A stretch of DNA of 5,343 bases from Thermoplasmata archaeon (GTDB lineage: Archaea > Thermoplasmatota > Thermoplasmata > Thermoplasmatales > Thermoplasmataceae), in the NCBI GenBank assembly GCA_021799315.1, contig JAJZAR010000101.1, forward strand, positions 1-5,343, read 5' to 3'. The notes beneath the pieces were generated by a model that was not told the DNA's origin, ran no database searches, and saw nothing but the letters and a program-made list of their open reading frames with translations. Positions 5,268 through 5,343 of this stretch are shown piece after piece; within the stretch, counting starts at the first letter, position 1, and each line of letters opens with the position of its first letter. The translations under genes were made by a program, and so were the position numbers.

Positions 5268-5343
5268 CTAATTCTCCTCCATGTTCATATATCTTCTCAC
5301 TGTTATCCATTCCTCATTTATGTCCATCATTATGGATAGATCG
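5268..5343 (-). CDS. C-terminal fragment of a gene, possibly IS256/Mutator-type transposase
   Basis: Entering from the right edge, the minus strand encodes SIMMDINEEWITVRRYMNME and ends EN with a stop at 5268-5270; 24 codons are inside the window. The pattern of a short hydrophobic run, then EEW, then a basic and Tyr-rich RRYMNM resembles the extreme C-terminus of IS256/Mutator transposases as I remember them. That reading is tentative because so little is visible. The nearby TGTACACT inverted pair agrees with an insertion-sequence end. Confidence 0.45.
   Translation of the reverse strand, partial: DLSIMMDINEEWITVRRYMNMEEN

Noticed and set aside
5218..5271. Plus-strand 17-codon frame MIVYMNCCNFEKTLYTP about 27 bp after a TATA-like box
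   Set aside because: The TATA-like sequence is nearly symmetrical and the region is A+T-rich; the frame is tiny, spans the inverted repeat and overlaps the stop of the partial gene at 5268. Chance is more likely.

Overview
The window looks archaeal, most likely a Thermoplasmatales-type euryarchaeon (relatives of Ferroplasma, Thermoplasma and Cuniculiplasma) or an assembly from such a community. This is inferred, not proven. The support is: TATA-like boxes centred about 26-28 bp upstream of start codons, as in leaderless archaeal genes; frequent AGG and ATA codons; moderate A+T content; and the style of the insertion sequences and the integrase. No tRNA, rRNA, CRISPR array or replication origin was seen.

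Layout. Everything lies on the minus strand except one insertion sequence (IS). (1) Positions 1-686: the N-terminal 228 residues of a gene that runs off the left edge. It is unrecognised and carries two copies of a GFKKxxDYVxAKxxGF motif. (2) 677-1237: a tyrosine recombinase catalytic domain. Its likely true leaderless start, ATG at 1293, is out of frame by one base. (3) 1417-3661: a three-gene cassette transcribed right to left. It encodes a PARP-like ADP-ribosyltransferase (ART) fold protein, then a nucleoside-deoxyribosyltransferase (NDT)-like domain fused to an XRE helix-turn-helix, then an ImmA/IrrE-type zinc peptidase 4 bp downstream. (4) 3793-5036: a complete IS4-superfamily element with 19-bp terminal inverted repeats. 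Its plus-strand transposase is broken by a one-base shift near 4799. (5) 5037-5267: a short relic between mobile elements, possibly with the 5' end of a truncated gene. (6) 5268-5343: the last 24 codons of a further minus-strand gene, possibly an IS256/Mutator-type transposase.

How the genes may work together. The cassette at 1417-3661 is the most interesting part. It resembles a toxin-antitoxin or defence module built from three known parts. The ART-like protein would be the toxic effector. The NDT-HTH protein would be a DNA-binding repressor or neutraliser whose other half may sense or process a nucleotide or NAD-derived metabolite. The ImmA/IrrE peptidase would relieve repression by cleaving the regulator, by analogy with ImmA-ImmR and IrrE-DdrO. 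Each domain assignment is read from the sequence; the joint function is inference. The surrounding integrase and ISs mark this as an accessory, mobile region, and the integrase and IS are visibly richer in G+C than the A+T-rich cassette.
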